From Apostichopus japonicus (lineage: Eukaryota; Echinodermata; Holothuroidea; Aspidochirotida; Stichopodidae): a DNA stretch of 64,000 nt. The notes beneath the pieces are model-generated. The model saw nothing but the letters and a program-made list of their open reading frames with translations, was not told the DNA's origin and did no database searches. Shown one piece after another: positions 44,512 through 56,879 of this stretch. The DNA lies in contig NC_092577.1 of the NCBI RefSeq assembly GCF_037975245.1, positions 7,347,001-7,411,000 on the forward strand, given 5' to 3'. Numbering within the stretch: position 1 is the stretch's first letter; the number at the start of each line of letters is the position of its first letter. A program made the translations under genes and the position numbers.

Positions 44512-47193
44512 AAACATTTTATTTACCCAATATTATCCAAATTTGGGGAAACATAGACGTAAGGGAGTAACAAACAAACCGATTCTGTTTTCCTTTCTTC
44601 GTTATTGTATTATAACTCTTACTTTTTAAGTGTACGACCATGATAAATTTATCTTCAATTCGTCAACCGACTTGGCATCAATTTAAGACCGAGCTGTGTG
44701 ACACCCATACCACTGTTTGTATACCTATGGGGTCGCGTTCTCGAATGATAATAGTTAATTTATATTCTCCTGTTTCCAAGTACAGCGTTTGTGTAGGCAA
44801 AAAATTCTTTCAGTATCATATTAGTCTCACTAGACGTTCACTCTTAACTTTACGACACACCACTGTATACCTCCGTGCTCCTCTATAAGTGTACAAATAA
44901 ATAAAATATTGTTTTAAATTCACATATAATTCTAATTGCTTTCCCTCATATCATTACCCACTTTTATTTATACTTTTATTTTTGTATTTTTTTGCATGGA
45001 TTTTAGTTTTCAGAGAAACAAAAACTTCGTTTGCCGAACTTGCAAAAGAATTAAGTGACACTTTGTGGCGTTATTCTGTAATTCAGATTGAAAGAATGGC
45101 TTTAAGCGGAGGTGTGTATTTGCTTAAATGTGTGTGTTGGTTGGGGAGAGTGGGGGGTAGGGGTTGACAGACTCCGATGGGCACAACATTACTTCAAAAT
45201 CTTACACAATAATTGTCGCAGTGTAATAAAGTTGCCCAAAGTGTATACCACTATATTTCGGAAAGAGATTTAAAGCATCAGTTGATTTGATTGCTACTCT
45301 CAAAAACATCTTATAGGGCAGTGATCTCGAAAGAGCGAAATGTTAGGAATATGACTTATCTCTTAAATCAACCAAGCTTAGCAATATTTAACGTTGTTAC
45401 ATTTCTATTATTCGATTTGTTGTTTACTATCACATGACTGGGTGTCGAATTCATTTAAAATGGCAATCATGTTTTGCTGATCCATAACTCTGTTGTATGT
45501 GAATCAACAACACTCTACATGTCAAAAGAAATTCACAAAGTTGGCTGGTTGGAAAAGCCTTTAAATAAATGTAAGAAATTTGAAATGTGTCCATCATGAC
45601 GTCATTGTGACAATACCTTTCACGTTTCTTGACTTCAAGGATGATGGAATGGATCCAACCGGAATAGTGTCTGGCAGAATGTACTTATAAAACCTATGGA
45701 GAGAAGTAGAGTAATCATCGTATTAGATGTAGAAGACGTAGAGGAATGTCCTCCTAGTCAGGTGTATTATCAAATCAATGACGATAAACAAAGTGCACAA
45801 CAAATAACAATGAAATAAATCAAATCTGATTTACCATTCTGATCAAAATTAATAATAATCACACGTCTTGTGTTTCAATGATCCCACGAAAACTAAATTA
45901 GAATGGATCATAGAATTGAAGTAGGGAGAATGACGTCATGCGACATATACTGAAGCCACCCATTCCTACTGATGGCGCTTTGCTTGTACGGCAAGAAAGT
46001 ATCGGCGCGTAATACAAACACTACGTCTTGGACATAACTAAAGTGATACAGTTGACATAAATCACTCAAAATGTTAGAGTTCACTGGTAAAATATAAATC
46101 TAGGAATAATGACTTAAAGCTAAATTAGTCTTTCTTAATCTCAAAATAGTTTTATTTAAGATGCTAAAAATTACATTTTCGATGTAATGAGGGGGGGGGG
46201 GGATGACAAACCTGCAAACACTTGTACTGAGACGGAGGAATACTATAATGGAGAGGGTAGGAGGGTCGAGGGCATAGCAACATTGTTTACTGGGCGAAAC
46301 AACTGATCCTCCCGGGTGATTTCAGTAAAAAAGTAAACACAAAATGTTGCAATTACATGAACAAGGCTGATATACCTAGATTCCTTATTTTTTAAGTATT
46401 TATTTATTATCAACCTTCAATAATGTTATCACATTGCACGCATTGTTTTTTGTTATTGATCTAAATCAAATTGTACAAATTTATAACATTTTTGTGGAGT
46501 TGATAAGAATTTCCTTAACCATTAGTACAGAATCGAATCTTCCTATTCAACGATGTTCTCAGTGAAGAGCTGCATGTGTTCCAAATATCAGACTTTATTC
46601 ATACCAAGGAGTTGCTACAACTTCCTTTTCAAACTTTATTAAGAACCACACCAACGCGATCTTCGTTGATTCGCAAAAGAAATGTTTCATGGAAGCAAAA
46701 ACACTGAGGAGCAGTGGAGCATGTGACTTTAAATTTTACGCAAGAAACCACTAAACTATGAAATTATGTTAATAATCTCAAAATGAATACTCTGCGCGTT
46801 CCTCTTCACAAATTAAAGTATTTGAATGTTCTCAACAAAAAGTTTCTTTATACCGGTACTTTTAAACTGCATGTTTTATCATTCTTATTATTTTTTGTAT
46901 AGCAATGTTTTAGACATGAATGTACTTGTTACAAAAACACAACAACAAGAGGGCATTTTAAATTACAAAGTTGGGAACTGGTTATTTCCATTAAAACTTG
47001 AGGCTACTTTCCAGGGTTATCAGGATAGTGACAAAGCATGTACCCATTAACACCCCACCCAACCCCAGCTACCCCTCTTTATTATTTTCTGGCAAAAACC
47101 ATTCAAGATCGACCACACACAGATCTTGCATGTGGCCGACTAAACCAAATGCCGAAACCTTAATACTTTAACCAGTACCATATTCTGTAAATA
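44512..47193. other. Intergenic, no gene seen
   Basis: Contains frames at 44640-44888 and 44982-45167 without domains, and a poly-G run near 46191. No splice-supported exon. Confidence 0.5.
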
Positions 47194-47206
47194 CTCTCTT
47201 AAAATG

Positions 47207-47395
47207 TTAGACTGAAGAATTCAGTCTTCTGTGAGACTGAAATTTTTTTCAGTGTTATACACTGAGTTTAGACTGAGAAACACTCTACTTAGACTGTATT
47301 ATCAGTTACACCGTTCAGTCGCTGTTTTGGACTGACTGTATTAACCAATCAGCTAATCACATGTGGCATGGCATCTTACCATTTTCAGTCTCTGT
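47207..47395. repeat. Subterminal AGACTGAA-word cluster, left
   Basis: About eight GACTGA/TCAGTC words in both orientations immediately inside the left terminal repeat, ending at CCAAT-containing sequence (ACCAATCAGC near 47344 and ATCCAATCAG near 47410) that likely belongs to a promoter. Confidence 0.8.
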
Positions 47396-47641
47396 ATTCC
47401 ACTGAAAAATGTATCCAATCAGAGAACAGAAATGCGCCTACGTCATCCGAAAACTTGCAAATACGCAGCACAAAAAACAAGTGACAACGAGCGCTACAAC
47501 TTGTGTACATATATATACTACTATATTCTTCGCTTAGCCATGTACTCGCTGTACTGTACGTACGCACGCCGTACACACAGCTAGGCATGAACGAGACAGA
47601 CGACCGTATGTCTAAGCTAGAGTAAAGGTTATAAATTAGCA

Positions 47642-47713
47642 ATGGCTGAGTCATTAAGAACTTTTCTTACAAATAAAGGTTTCCACGAAGTGAAAACAGT
47701 TTTCGAGGGAAAG
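47642..47713 (+). CDS. Element 2 first coding exon, SAM-like start
   Basis: 24 codons from ATG (MAESLRTFLTNKGFHEVKTV, then FEGK) to a strong GTATGT donor, phase 0. The pattern FLxxKGFxEVxxxFEGK is what the start of a sterile alpha motif domain looks like. It sits 450 bp inside the element behind two CCAAT words, as the first exon does in element 1. The following exon expected for such a domain was not found; tandem repeats occupy the next kilobase. Confidence 0.5.
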
Positions 47714-47879
47714 GTATGTATGTTTTTTGTTGTTTTCCAATTAATACAGAATAAAAGCTTGGCAGTTCGTAACGTTAGTTATTCTAGGCTTGTGCGCGAG
47801 GTAGGCCTAGCTAGGCTGTACCATAGCAAATAGGGCCTAGGCTGTTGTTATAATTGGTGGGGCCTATTAACACGATCGT

Positions 47880-48045
47880 CGGCGAATAAGCACGCCGGTC
47901 CTGCATATGTACCCGATCGTCGGGCAAATCAGCCCGCCTATCCTGCATATGTACCCGATCGTCGGGCAAATCAGCCCGCCTGTCCTGCATATGTACCCGA
48001 TCGTCGGGCGAATAAGCACGCTTGTCCTGCAATATGTACTCGATC
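47880..48045. repeat. 42 bp minisatellite
   Basis: Three to four units anchored by ACCCGATCGTCGGG at 47911, 47953 and 47995, each with a CGATCG palindrome. The unit is 14 codons long, which explains an open minus frame with a 14-residue period. Confidence 0.92.
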
Positions 48046-48049
48046 GTCC

Positions 48050-48750
48050 CAAAATGAATCTAGCCTAGGCTAGGTTAACCTCATAACAAATACTTGGACA
48101 TAATAATGCTCAAGAAATTGCAAATCAAAGGACTATTATGCATAGATTGTAAGCACCCTTAATTATTTGAAAAAAAAATGTAGTGACTGCTACAGCCATT
48201 ACAGCATGAAGCTATCACGGTACCAGATCGTCGGGCAAATTAGCCCGCCTATCCTGCATATGAACCCAATCGTCGGGCGAATAAGCACGCTTGTCAGGAC
48301 TGCAATATGTACTCGATCGTCCCAAATGAATCTAGGCTTGGTTAACCTCATAACAAATACTTGAACATAATAATGCTGAAGAAATTGCAAAACACAGTAC
48401 TATTATGCATAGATTGTAAGCACCCTTAATTATTTGAAAAATGTAGTTACTGCTACAGCCATTACAGCATGAAGCTATCACGGTACCAGATCGTCTGGCA
48501 AATTAGCCCGCCTGTCCTGCATATGTACCCAATCGTCGGGCGAATAAGCACGCTTGTCAGGACTGCAATATGTACTCGATCGTCCCAAATGAATCTAGGC
48601 TAGGTTAACCTCATAACAAATACTTGAACATAACAATGCTGAAGAAATTGCAAAACACAGTACTATTATGCATAGATTGTAAGCACCCTTAATTATTTGA
48701 AAAAAAAATGTAGTTACTGCTACAGCCATTACAGCATGAAGCTATCACCA
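48050..48750. repeat. 265 bp tandem repeat, about 2.6 copies
   Basis: GGTTAACCTCATAACAAATA recurs at 48073, 48340 and 48603. Each unit contains one or two CGATCGTCGGG boxes from the preceding 42 bp array, so it is a higher-order repeat. Confidence 0.92.
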
Positions 48751-49365
48751 TTCTGTTAAACAATTACCATTGTATTTAAATCATGTGGAAACTGGAAAAG
48801 AATTGGTATGCTTTTGCTATTTTATTAAACATATAGTGGGCCATCAGTCTTTACTATAAGATTTTACAGTAATATTACCATTCACTAATCTTATGAAATC
48901 AGTTTCTTTTACAAGCAGATAGACATATTAGTGAAATCAGTAGGCTAAAATGTAAATCATATTCCTTGTTCACTGGTTTTCTATGCTGATGAAATGGAAT
49001 CAGGAGATGTCATGGACAATTTATCCTTAAAAAGAGAAATTTCTGAAAACAACTAACAACAAACCTTGCTTGGTAACCATGTACCTGCCAAAATCAACAT
49101 GATAACCCATAAATGTTAGGTTGAATTTGAATCCACCTTCACATAACACATCTCACCCACCATGGATGACATATTGCTGCCTATCATGAATTGATAAAAT
49201 TCGTACAATGCCAGTCATGTTCTTCTTTCTCCATTCTCTCCTAAATATTATTCTAGTCTAGTCCACATCGAACTCTACCTCTCAACATATCTTTTTTTAA
49301 GAATGTTTTGATTCATACCATATTGCTTGTCCTTTATCACATTTATTTTTATCTTCACCAAACAG

Positions 49366-49512
49366 GAGGGCACAGATATTGAGAGCGCAGCACAGGGCAG
49401 ACAAGGACAATATTGGCAGCCTTTCATCCTATCTCTCGGACCAGAATTGAACCCCAAACAATTCTTCATTGTGGCAGATAAACTGGCCATTCCAACAGGG
49501 ACAGAGGCGTAG
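49366..49512 (+). pseudogene. Element 2 last coding exon, truncated
   Basis: The acceptor CTTCACCAAACAG opens a 48-codon frame ending at TAG. It includes DIESAAQGRQGQYWQPFIL and SLGPELNPKQFFIVADKLAI. The segment LGPELNPKQFFIVADKLAIP aligns with LLGGSKIHPQQSFVIIERHALP in element 1. The region that continues in element 1 (the WEFFQKV part) is absent, so this copy stops early; the frame after the stop is not coding. Confidence 0.5.
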
Positions 49513-51259
49513 AACATACATTTAACATAGACTATACACCCCCTCTACAACACTAGTTTTGTGAGTTCCATGCTTCCATGGTGTATGGAATTTTGCAATC
49601 AACAGAAGTGAAGTCTTTAGTTCGTATCCTTGCCACATCAATAAGGGCAGTCAGCATGGAGTAATTTCAAGGAGTGAATGTTACATTTTATTGCTCTGTA
49701 GGCCGGAACCCCGTCTGTCAGCGTGGAGTAACTTTGAAAGGGTGTGAAGACTCGCGCAAAAAGAACGTCTAATGCCGGTAATCTGACCTAGTTTCAAATG
49801 AGGTGTGACAGAAGTGTTAGACACTGCCATGGATCCCAGAAAATACAAACACAGCTTGCTACCGTCGGTAATTAGACACTAGTGTACAGTCAGTACATAC
49901 AGCTGCGGTCAATACCCACATCACAGTGTATAAACGATACAGCGATGAACATCTCAGGTCCAGCTAAAGATATCAAGGTATCACGTTTCATTACTGTCTG
50001 TCTTTGTTAGCGACACGAACAAACATCACTTGCAAGCAACAGAAAGTTAACTTTTTCAGATGGCTGCATGCTGTTTGGGACAAATCTTCAATACCTTTAA
50101 GGAGTAACTAACACATACCCTAAAATGATAAATTGATTACCCAGAGTTTACCAACAGTTTTATATGAATAGGGCTCCAGAAATAAATATTTCATTGATTT
50201 TTGGTTGTCAAAAATGTTTTTTAATGATACTGATCTAATTATGAATGTAATTAAACAAACACCTAGTTGCCAAAAAAACTTTGTTGTATGATTTTTCGAG
50301 CATGTTATTTTAATGTTTACTTTAATGTTCCCACATTTCACTGCACTCACTATGTTGAAGGTTTATTTAATTAAGCAATTAATTAAGCTAATATTATTTA
50401 TTATGCACAATATTCCATAACTTGTGCCATGAAAAGCAAGTAACCTGATTATTATAAATTCAGTAACTGTAGAAAATTCCATTTGAGAATATCCTTTCCT
50501 CATTATTTTTTAGTCGACTTTGAGTCACATTTTTTTTTCAGCTTGAGCCCGACATTAAATGATTCACGTCAGATAATTTACAAAACTTCAAAGTTTGATT
50601 AAAATCCCAATCAAAATCACTATACATGATTACTATCAGAAAGTTAAGAAATAATTGAGGGTGGTATAATAGTCACATGTGCTGTTTTTGCATACAAATT
50701 TGCTTTATATGAATGCCATATCATGAAATTGTGAATGCAGTATATAATAATTCATGTTTATCTAATAGCCATTATGAAGTTAGTGCCATTCTGTTAACTG
50801 CTTGTAATATGTTGTTTTGTGTGTGCTGGATAATGACTTTCAGCAATCGCCAATCTATATCATTGAAACACAAAGTATTTAAATGTTGACGGCACTGATA
50901 TATAGTTTAACCATTCCTAATATTTTATAAATAACCTTCTGAAAATTTGTCATATGTTTTCCCCATTTTGAAATCATTCTAAGAAATTGTTGCTACTATA
51001 CATTAATGATTTACAACTGGAAAAAAAGGCAATGTACCAGATCCATTGTACTATCGTCGTGTTTCCATCCTATCCCTTTTGTAAAGGTAGGATCGTATAG
51101 TTACTATATCCTTTACAGCGGAAAAGTTAAAGTTCAGTGAGATCGGGAGATGGGATCAGCTGGGTATATAACGACTCAATTTACAGCTGTGTTGTCAATG
51201 AATTCCAGGGTATTACCACCTGGTGGTAATATACAAAGAATTTTAAGTGCTTTCTGTTG

Positions 51260-51362
51260 CAGTGGTGTTGCCAGACATATGAATTTTGGTTGGTGTTATG
51301 TCTATTTGTGAATTCCCTCTTGGGGGAGGGGTTCCCCAGGCCACCCATTGGCGACACCACTG
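51260..51362. mobile_element. Small hAT-like insertion (103 bp) inside element 2
   Basis: Inverted ends CAGTGGTGTTGCCA and CAGTGGTGTCGCCA (13 of 14). Flanks TTCTGTTG and ATCTGTTC agree at 6 of 8, consistent with a decayed 8 bp target duplication. It must be younger than element 2. Confidence 0.7.
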
Positions 51363-51949
51363 ATCTGTTCTCAGCTCACCTAATCCTTTTTCAAAAAAAT
51401 TAAAGAACATTTTAGATGGCCCAATTCAAGCAGAAATTTGACAGATTAATATTGAACTGAAAATATGTCACTGTTATGTAAAGCATCTTTTTAATTTGAA
51501 CGTTTGTTGGAAAGATAACATGTTGTGTTGAACATCCCTCAGAATATTGTAGTTTTGATTTCTGTTTTTTTTTTAATATGATAACGAAAATTCTATAAGA
51601 ATATATTAGTGAGTTAGTGGAAATAAAATTACTGTTCGGTGGATATTGACAATTATATTTCTTGATGGAATACCATTTTTAATGTACTTTGTGTGTGACT
51701 GTCACAACGATTTTCTGGTCTTTATAGCCTAACATGATTGGATGTGAAGGCGAAGTCACTCAATGAAGTAGCACCTTTCAGTAAATTCCCCTGCATTAAC
51801 AGATCATTGAATGTTGTCTTTGATGATGGCCTTAAATGCATCTATATTGAAGAATTCCAGCACCAAGCTAACACGGAGGATCAATAGAAAAGCTTGTTCA
51901 ATCCAGGATTTGCAGTTTATAAGATTGACAGTATAGCTGTGATGTGTAA

Positions 51950-52235
51950 TAATTCAGTCTAAAGGACCGACTGTTCAGTCTGATTTCAGTCTAATAGACT
52001 GAGCATATTCAATCTAATTAAGACTGGTGCTGCAATAAATCAGTCTAAACTGCTGACTGTTCAGTCTAAAGTGGTTTGATTTTCAGTCTATTAGACTGCA
52101 GAGTACTCAGTCTAATTAAGACTGACCTTCAGTCTTTACATTCAGACTGAAATTCAGTCTAAGTAGTCTGATTCCTTATCCCATCCATCATTAGACTGAA
52201 ATTTCAGTCGATTAGACTGAAATTTCAGTCTCTCA
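51950..52235. repeat. Subterminal AGACTGAA-word cluster, right
   Basis: About 18 GACTG/CAGTC words in both orientations, several as adjacent palindromic pairs such as AGACTGAAATTTCAGTC. It runs into the right terminal repeat. Confidence 0.85.
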
Positions 52236-52248
52236 TTTTAAGAGAGTA

Positions 52249-53164
52249 GAATATTTGACAGCCCTGCTGTAATGTACTGTGCATATACAAACCTATTGTC
52301 TGTAAGAGTCCTTACTGAAGCAAATTGAGCTTAGCGAGCATGAAATGACATTATCTGGATTAACCGGTAACATATATAGTGCATAATATCTAATTAATAT
52401 TTTTAAGTCTAGCTCAGTATCACCCTACCTTATACCTGCTTTGCACAGCTCTATGTATAAAACACTACTCTGGTCAATGTAAAGTAAATGTATAGGTTAC
52501 GTACCTCGTATCTTATTAGCATAATAAATGTATATTTACCAAACTGTTGCAAGTTTGTTTTAATGTAAAAGCTTTTTCTTTACAATCGTTTGTTTTCTGT
52601 ATCTATTCATTGAGAGGCTGAAAGATGCACTTTAAAATAGTTCACTAATATTTTAAATAAAGTAAGGGCCATATATATAGCGGACACATCAACTCAATGA
52701 CACATGTAGGCCATATAATAGAAATATTGATGAACTTTAAATGATTTATATTTTATCGAACAACCGTTCTTGTGTCAACCTGTCCGCTGCTACAGCATTG
52801 ACAATAATTAATTTAAGGTTATTTTATTCATAAAAGGGGTCTCCCTGTTTAAACCCCTCCCATCGGACGCGAGCATCCAAAGAAAATCATGTTAGAAAGA
52901 GTAAACACTTAATGGTGCTGTGAAAGGTCAAATCAATATAAGCCTAAAAAACTTCTCTGACTATTAAGACGAGGACGAAAGACGAGGCTTTTCCCCCTCA
53001 CACTAATGGGGCTGGTCACGTGACTAGTTGAAATATCACTAAAGTCAACTCTAAATAATGTCAAATGTTGCCAGTCGGGGGAATTGGGTACTTGGCCCCA
53101 CCACCCATGAAATCGTACAGACGCCACTTAGCGGGATCATGACATTGTTATGGTCCTGATTTGT
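52249..53164. other. Intergenic, no gene seen
   Basis: No supportable features. Confidence 0.5.
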
Positions 53165-53440
53165 TTCTGACCATAATTTTTGGTTCCCGGACAACTCCCC
53201 CTTGGACGATTACCCACAGGACGAGTACCCCTCGGACGATTCCCCCTCTGGCAATTCCCACCCGGACAATTCCCAATCGTGACAATTGCCCCCAGACAAT
53301 TCCCACCCGGACAATTGCCCCGGACAATTCCCACTCCAGACAATTCACACCCATGGCAATTTTCCCCGGACAATTTCCCCCGGACAATTTTCCCCCGTAC
53401 AATCCCCCTCTTCGGGAATTTCCACTGAGACCCCTCCCCC
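53165..53440. repeat. 17 bp GGACAATTCCC minisatellite, plus orientation
   Basis: About 15 degenerate copies of CCCGGACAATTCCCACC. Open frames in several phases come from the repeat. The leading sequence TTTTTGGTTCCCGGACAACT matches, inverted, the outer edge of the array at 57475-57765. Confidence 0.92.
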
Positions 53441-53599
53441 AGGACGTCGATCATTACATTTCATCACATTTTGGACCCCCCCCCCCGTGGAAATTTCTGC
53501 ACATGCCCCTTGGCCACCAATCACAAGTCGATCAATAGTTTAAAAAGTTACATTTTGCAAGGGATTGGGATCAGGTGTATATGACTTCCTGGAAATATC

Positions 53600-54060
53600 T
53601 TTCCAGTTAATATCACCTCAAAAATTTGCCCGCTTATACAGCATCTATATTAGTTGCCATATGCTTGCATCCACATGTGTATTTTTCGACAGAACTAGGA
53701 TATTCAGCGTTTATGCTGTGTTAGTTTTTGCGCAATTTGAATGCATGCATAGATGGCTAGACCAGAGAAATGTTCGCGCGCTTCGCGTGCACTAGTTAGG
53801 TTGATACTGTAATAGCTCTTATCTCTCTTCGCATGCATTTTAGCTAGCTACCACAGAATTTTCCGCGCGCTTTCGCTGCACTGTTCATGTCATAGTCCTT
53901 TCATTTGCTCATTATGTTGACCATGTATGGTAGTAGCAACTACAAATTCTCTGTGCGCTCGGCGCGCACCAAATGTACATCTACTATGATATTTTTACGC
54001 ATTTTGCATGCATGGTAGCTCGCTAGAACAGATGTTAGGGCGCTTCTCGAGAGTTTTTAT
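53600..54060. repeat. Interspersed CATGCAT / GCGCGC segment repeats
   Basis: Four or so units of 90-120 bp, each with a CATGCAT word, an AGCTAGCTACCA-like stretch and a GC palindrome such as GCGCGCTTCGCGTGCAC. Inverted relatives lie at 55590-55960 and 56890-57010 (GTGCGCGCGAAGCGCGCC). Confidence 0.65.
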
Positions 54061-55589
54061 CCTTAGTTCCATGCATTCTTGATAAACATAATGCAGGCTA
54101 CACCAGCAATCTCGGCACTTCAACATGACCTATATGCGTGTCATAATGTACCACTCTTAAAGTGCGCCATTCTGCTCGAAGAATAAATATTTAAACAACT
54201 TGTCACGCTGGGAAGAATGCTCTCTTAATTCAAAGATTGAATCTAGTGACCAATCAAATTACAACTGAAAAACGTTTGAGATTTTCAATCAAATTTATTG
54301 ATAATCAATCATATTAAATTCAAATTTTTCAACTTTCCATTGGTCCCTACTTTCAGTCTTTTAGATTCATTTTTCATTTTATTTTATTTTCGAGAGTGAT
54401 AAATATCAAAATCACCAAACAACAGTTACATTTATCATTCAGACTTAGCCATACTTATATCACTATATTACTTTCATTTATTTGATTCATTGAATACGTA
54501 ATTTTTTCTATATATATCATTAATTGCAAGTGTAGCTTTGACAGCTTTGAACGTTTTATCAGGTAACAAACACCACTTTGTAAATGTATATCAAATGGGC
54601 GAGCCAGTGTGCTCGTCTTCCAATATAAGAGAAAAAAGGAGCCTGCAAATAAGCAGAAGGTCCATTCAGGTTCGAGTCCCAGTGAAGCTGGTGGTCGATC
54701 GTCGCCAGTTGGAAATCTTATTGATTTAATGAAGTTCTATTTTCTGAGATATTATTTCCTGTTTTATTTTAAAGTGTGTATATTCTTTAAAAAAATCTAA
54801 TTTGTGTGAAATTTTTCCGTTTTCAGTATCGTGGGAAAAAATATTGCTCTCGTTTACGCCCAGTGCGGTACGGTTGACATCAGCATCAAAATCGCTCTGT
54901 AAACAGCAAGAATTTGCAGTATTTTGTTTTGCGTAATTTATGTTTGAATTATTGAAAGTTTTAGAAATCGTTTTTGCTCGTAAGACAACTCAACCATAAA
55001 CGATCCACGACTCCGTCTCCAATTTTGTATGTCTTAGGTGTCTACAATACCCGCCAAAAATGATGGGACAACAGTACCATGAATACAGTGCATGCATATT
55101 GGCTGTCCTTAGAACTCCCCACCCCCCCCCATCAATGTTGGGGTTGAAAACGCCATGTTGGTCTCGCAGTCTCGCAGTTTCCAACGATGATATGGAGAAC
55201 GGGGTTTCTCCCGTGTATTTTTTGGCGGGGATTGTATGCCGTCAGTTTTGTAACTGGTTCAAGTGGTCTTACACGGTTAGTAAACAATATTATATAGTTT
55301 ATCAATGTCTCTTCGATACTTGTATCACCTCAGCTTTCTTCAAACAGTTGCCGTTCTTCTTGTTGAAACAATGAGTTACCTGGATCAAGCTTACAAACAG
55401 TGGTGTATTTAGGGCTTCATGCCAGGGGGGGGGGGGGGGCAAAATTCCAATGACCATGCCAAAGATACCTAATGCGAGCTCAAAGCGCGAGCAAAACGGC
55501 TTGTTTTTAGAATGGTTCATTAGGGGTCGTTTATAGGTCATATTGGTGTGAAGGTTTCTGATGTAGCCTATGTCGGGGACACGTGATAC
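54061..55589. other. No gene seen; hAT-like terminus near 55400
   Basis: A CAGTGGTGTATTTAGGGC terminus with poly-G lies near 55397-55440, but no partner end was found. A GGTTCGAGTCCC B-box-like word near 54669 may mark an old tRNA-derived repeat. Confidence 0.4.
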
Positions 55590-55960
55590 CAAGGATGAAA
55601 ACGAGCGCGAAGCGAGCGAAAAGTTCTGATATCCAGCTTTCATGCATGAAAAATGCGCAAAGTATCACTGACAGCAGAAGGGCAGCTAGTAAACGTAAAG
55701 AAAATTGTGTAGTTGCTGGCTACCATGCATACGAGGTGGGCCGATGACAGGACTGTCGGAAAATGTTGTGCTAGTTAGCTACCATGCATAGAAGGGAGAA
55801 AACACTATCAAACATGTCAACCTAACTAGTGCACGTGAATTGCGCGAACAAATTTTTGGCACAAGCCAGTTACCATACATACAAAATGCGTACATTTACT
55901 GCACATAAATGCTACGGGGAATGTATAGTAGCTGGCTATAATGCATAACAAGAGTCTAGA
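55590..55960. repeat. GCGAAGCGAGC / ACCATGCAT repeats, inverted set
   Basis: Units with GCTACCATGCATA and GCGCGAAGCGAGCGAA, in inverted orientation relative to 53600-54060. Confidence 0.6.
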
Positions 55961-55984
55961 GCTTCGTGATTCCTTGCCTTTGGA

Positions 55985-56850
55985 TTTGAAGCCAGATATA
56001 ATTGTTTGACCTAGCTCTGTTGACCTCAGGTGACCTTTGACCTTAACCAAAACAATAAGAATCATCTACTCACTATGGGTAATCCATCATGATCTGAACT
56101 TGCGTAATCCACTTAGAGTGGTTGCAATCGGCGTCACAGATACACATACATGCATGCCTGCATATCTTCATTTTGACTCTGGCAAGGATTCAAAAAGTGG
56201 TTCTGAGCAATTTTCAGCGAAATAATATTTGGCCACGCCCCTCAAGAATGTTAATGAGATGCAGAAGGGTTCTAACCTTCACATGCACCCACACTGTCCA
56301 CCAATTCCAACGAAAAAAACTTTGAACAAAATCGGACAGACGGTTGCCGAGATATTAGCATTTAAAGAATGCGTTCGAAGGCCCGTCCACTCACGAGTAT
56401 AAATGAGATTGGTACCAAAAACAATAGGGACCACCTACATACTATGGGTAATCCATCACCCAAGTATGGGAATAAGATCAAGCCTTGCGTCATTGACGTC
56501 AACGAAATTACATTTGGCTCCGCGCCTCATGAATATCAATGAGATGCGATAAGGTTAACACTAACATACGCATTTAACCCACCTCCTACCAATGCTACCA
56601 AACAAGTTTGAACAAATCGGCCATTATGTTGCCAAGATACGGAGTCCGTTCACCTATGAATATTAATGAGATTAGCACCAACAACAATAGGGACCATCTA
56701 CTCACTGTGGGTAACCTACCAACCAAGTATGATACCGATCAGATCTTGCATCGTTCAGTTATCGTGATTACAAGCCGGCGTCACAGACAGACACACGCGC
56801 ACACACATGCGTGACTGCATATATTCCTGTTGCCTCTGGCAAGGAATAAA
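55985..56850. repeat. Two related dispersed-repeat copies
   Basis: About 55985-56200 and about 56421-56850 share CTACTCACTATGGGTAATCC, ATCGGCGTCACAGA-type and TCTGGCAAGGA words in the same order, the second ending in CTGGCAAGGAATAAAAAA. The A-rich end suggests a non-LTR retrotransposon 3' end or SINE in plus orientation. No coding part. Confidence 0.55.
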
Positions 56851-56879
56851 AAAGAGTCAAATAAAAGTCTACCCGGAAA

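Larger units (their letters stand above)
47194..52246 (+). mobile_element. TA-flanked motif-array element 2 (5053 bp), nonautonomous
   Basis: TA flanks at 47192-47193 and 52247-52248. The inverted ends CTCTCTTAAAATGTTAGACT and CTCTCTTAAAATGAGAGACT continue into GAA; 21 of 23 bases match. The word AGACTGAA / TTCAGTCT is repeated about 8 times on the left (47207-47395) and about 18 times on the right (51950-52235), in both orientations. Inside are CCAAT boxes, a first coding exon (47642-47713), tandem repeats, a truncated last coding exon (49366-49512) and a nested small hAT-like insertion (51260-51362). Same architecture as element 1 but with a different word. Confidence 0.85.

Noticed and set aside
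47811-48052. Minus frame with a 14-residue repeat (DRVHMQDRRADLPD)
   Set aside because: Exact consequence of the 42 bp minisatellite.
53137-53543. Overlapping frames of 82-125 codons on both strands, Pro/Thr or Gly rich
   Set aside because: By-products of the 17 bp minisatellite.
54600-54720. Possible tRNA gene or SINE with GGTTCGAGTCCC
   Set aside because: The B-box word is good but no cloverleaf or A box at proper spacing could be drawn.
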